From: Niveibacterium sp. SC-1
Lineage (GTDB): Bacteria > Pseudomonadota > Gammaproteobacteria > Burkholderiales > Rhodocyclaceae
Direction of reading: 5' to 3'
Assembly (NCBI RefSeq): GCF_038235435.1
Contig: NZ_CP151275.1
Coordinates: 3,410,001-3,474,000, forward strand
Length of the DNA stretch: 64,000 bases
This document shows positions 63,512 through 64,000 of the stretch, in pieces (position 1 is the first letter of the stretch; every line of letters starts with the position of its first letter). Made by a program: the position numbers and the translations under genes. The notes under the pieces are model-generated. The model saw only the letters and a program-made list of their open reading frames with translations, was not told the DNA's origin and ran no database searches.

Positions 63512-64000
63512 ATGACCGAACGGATGCGCAGCTGGTCGCTCAAAGGCCTCGACCGCAACCTCAGCCTCATCGAGATCCCCCGCCCCACGGTGCAGCCGGA
63601 CACTGTGCTCGTGCGGGTGGAAGCGGTGTCTCTGAACTATCGCGACAAGGCGATCGTGGATTCCGGCATGGGACTGGCGCTGCCCTACCCGCTGGTGCCG
63701 GGCTCCGACATGGCCGGCACGGTGGTGGCTGTCGGCCGCGATGTGCGCGAATTCCGCGAAGGCGACCGGGTCATCAGCACCTTCTGGGGCGGCTGGCAGG
63801 ACGGCTCGGGCGAGCACTTCAGCGGTTCCGACGGCCCGGCGCTGGGCGCGATGCTGCCCGGCGTACTGTCCGAATATCTCGCGCTGCCTGAAACCTGGCT
63901 TACCCACGCACCGCAGACGCTGGATGCCGCCGAAGCGAGCACTCTGCCTTGCGCGGCGCTGACCGCCTGGACGGCCCTGGTGGAACATGGTCCGGTCCGG
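63512..64000 (+). CDS. Zinc-type alcohol dehydrogenase-like oxidoreductase (partial)
   Basis: The first 163 codons of a medium-chain dehydrogenase/reductase; it continues beyond the window. The GroES-like N-terminal domain has IEIPRPTVQPDTVLVRVEAV, SLNYRDKAIVDSG, and YPLVPGSDMAGTVVAVG (the family's GxDxxG region). Next comes the start of the nucleotide-binding domain (STLPCAALTAWTAL). The proximal zinc-binding Cys is absent at the NYRDK position, as in quinone oxidoreductase-like members. ATG 63512 has GGAG upstream. It is probably controlled by the divergent LysR gene. Confidence 0.85.
   Translation, partial: MTERMRSWSLKGLDRNLSLIEIPRPTVQPDTVLVRVEAVSLNYRDKAIVDSGMGLALPYPLVPGSDMAGTVVAVGRDVREFREGDRVISTFWGGWQDGSGEHFSGSDGPALGAMLPGVLSEYLALPETWLTHAPQTLDAAEASTLPCAALTAWTALVEHGPVR

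Overview
The window comes from a GC-rich betaproteobacterial chromosome. The unbroken run ndk-rlmN-pilW-rodZ-ispG-hisS-yfgM-bamB-der-hfq-hflX-hflK-hflC-hisZ-purA, followed by rnr-rlmB, is the arrangement I associate with Rhodocyclales (Azoarcus/Thauera-like). The genus cannot be fixed from sequence reading alone. Genes have strongly G/C-biased third codon positions; the two gene cassettes near 53.4-55.9 kb are clearly less GC-rich.

Layout. (1) 1-985: 5' end of a 16S rRNA gene leaving the window on the minus strand, with a boxA leader and two tandem sigma70-type promoters, then the 4.5S SRP RNA gene. (2) 981-4560: rlmB and rnr on the minus strand, diverging from tRNA-Leu(CAG). (3) 4570-20830: a long minus-strand housekeeping block covering purine and histidine metabolism, membrane quality control (HflKC), Hfq, ribosome GTPases, outer-membrane assembly (BamB/YfgM), isoprenoids, cell shape, RNA modification and nucleotide balance. 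Its pilW gene is broken by a 16-bp tandem duplication. (4) 20.9-32.7 kb: DUF4124 protein, membrane protein, NAD-dependent epimerase with divergent LysR regulator, a tandem pair of AraC/GyrI-like regulators, a Fur-box-associated siderophore receptor, and hrpA. (5) 33.2-38.4 kb: a TPR protein translationally coupled to a secreted WD40-caspase protein, convergent with an OmpA-domain protein. (6) 38.5-52.9 kb: small accessory and stress enzymes (AhpD-like, FkbM, EVE, lipoproteins, GFA, GSTs, cupin, an ArsR-AHSA1-serine hydrolase operon) and an IS481-family element inserted exactly at a stop codon. (7) 53.0-57.1 kb: an integron. An IntI integrase with a LexA box over its start diverges from two low-GC cassettes. 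The attC site between the cassettes is split by an IS1111-type element, and the second attC is truncated next to an IS110 relic. (8) 57.1-64 kb: GFA protein, a large modular secreted alpha-amylase, a beta-lactamase-fold protein that has lost its catalytic residues, and a LysR/oxidoreductase pair cut by the window edge.

The most interesting points are the integron with its SOS-type operator, the probable RNA-guided IS1111 insertion inside attC, and the triplicated WAWF unit in the integrase. Next come the caspase-WD40/TPR operon, the pilW slippage mutation, the IS481 insertion that reuses one CTAG as two stop codons, and the apparently leaderless, twin-operator ArsR operon.
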